A stretch of DNA of 13,919 nucleotides, taken from the NCBI GenBank assembly GCA_023228445.1, contig JALOBD010000051.1:1-13919 (forward strand). The letters are read 5' to 3'. The notes below the pieces were generated by a model, which was given only the letters and a program-made list of their open reading frames with translations, was not told where the DNA came from and ran no database searches. Positions 13,777-13,919 of the stretch are shown in pieces. Position 1 is the stretch's first letter; every line of letters starts with the position of its first letter. The DNA comes from Sphaerochaeta sp. (GTDB lineage: Bacteria; Spirochaetota; Spirochaetia; Sphaerochaetales; Sphaerochaetaceae). The position numbers were made by a program, and so were the translations under genes.

Positions 13777-13804
13777 TTGCATTTCAGGGCTTTATCGGTA
13801 GAAT
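13777..13804 (+). promoter_or_regulatory. Promoter of the exported-protein gene
   Basis: TTGCAT (13777-13782) and TAGAAT (13799-13804) are 16 bp apart, four and five matches to consensus. Transcription would start near 13811, about 63 nt before the ATG at 13874. The stretch 13720-13760 just upstream holds several short palindromes (GGAAT-N5-ATTCC, ACATATGT, GTTCATGAAC). Confidence 0.45.
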
Positions 13805-13873
13805 GAATAGCTACATGCACAAGAAATCGTACAACATCCAAACCCTACTACCAACGCTTCGAAGGAGATGTAG

Positions 13874-13919
13874 ATGACAAAGCGACTTGCCCTTGTACTG
13901 GCACTCTTTTTATTTGCAA
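13874..13919 (+). CDS. 5' end of an exported or membrane protein (partial)
   Basis: Only the first 15 codons are inside the window. They read MTKRLALVLALFLFA, a basic N-terminus followed by a hydrophobic core, as in a secretion signal peptide. A strong AAGGAG (13862-13867) lies 6 nt upstream, and a promoter candidate is at 13777-13804. It diverges from the DUF1538 operon across 252 bp. Nothing of the mature protein is visible, so no function can be given; a lipoprotein or periplasmic binding protein is possible. Confidence 0.75.
   Translation, partial: MTKRLALVLALFLFA

Noticed and set aside
1..13919. CRISPR arrays, tRNA genes, insertion sequences, attachment sites
   Set aside because: No regularly spaced repeats, cloverleaf-like segments, transposase motifs or flanking duplications were seen by eye; dedicated tRNA and CRISPR scans were not run.

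Overview
The window is a GC-rich bacterial chromosome segment carrying housekeeping and transport genes. AT-rich islands are confined to a few intergenic regions. The mix of genes fits a free-living or gut spirochaete related to Sphaerochaeta: GTP-type PEP carboxykinase, a stand-alone cyclic-nucleotide-binding protein, a long U32-family protein, a WYL regulator, and a DUF1538 permease with a PII-like partner. This placement comes from recognising protein families, not from a marker gene, so it is tentative. I saw no rRNA, tRNA, CRISPR array, phage gene or insertion sequence.

Layout. Bases 21-929 (minus) encode an RNase D-type exonuclease. An AT-rich intergenic region (930-1209) follows, with 21-bp-phased repeats and a promoter whose spacer is an exact palindrome. 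It drives an iron-dependent alcohol dehydrogenase (1210-2364, plus). A shared hairpin separates this from a minus-strand block: a uracil-type NCS2 permease (2435-3721), an unlisted 52-residue membrane protein (3848-4006) with a good Shine-Dalgarno site, and a WYL regulator broken by a deletion and frameshift in its DNA-recognition helix (4079-4971). A PEP carboxykinase (5036-6865) and a cyclic-nucleotide-binding protein without an HTH domain (6978-7526) come next on the same strand. A U32 protein (7624-9855, plus) diverges from the latter from a compact 97-bp region. Its end overlaps a convergent Nudix hydrolase (9830-10342, minus). Upstream of that lie an archaeal/fungal-type aspartate-semialdehyde dehydrogenase (10400-11419, minus) and a translationally coupled pair: DUF1538 permease (12158-13621) then a protein with two degenerate PII-like domains (11544-12161). 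The right edge holds the first 15 codons of an exported protein (13874 onward, plus).

How they work together. PEP carboxykinase, alcohol dehydrogenase and aspartate-semialdehyde dehydrogenase are central carbon, fermentation and amino-acid enzymes. Three AT-rich promoter regions (before the alcohol dehydrogenase, before aspartate-semialdehyde dehydrogenase and before the DUF1538 permease) each carry perfect inverted repeats lying on or beside plausible -35/-10 elements, so repressor control is likely. The least-described units are the DUF1538/double-PII module and the broken-WYL / small-membrane-protein / uracil-permease string. In the latter, an inverted repeat could hide the small gene's ribosome-binding site.
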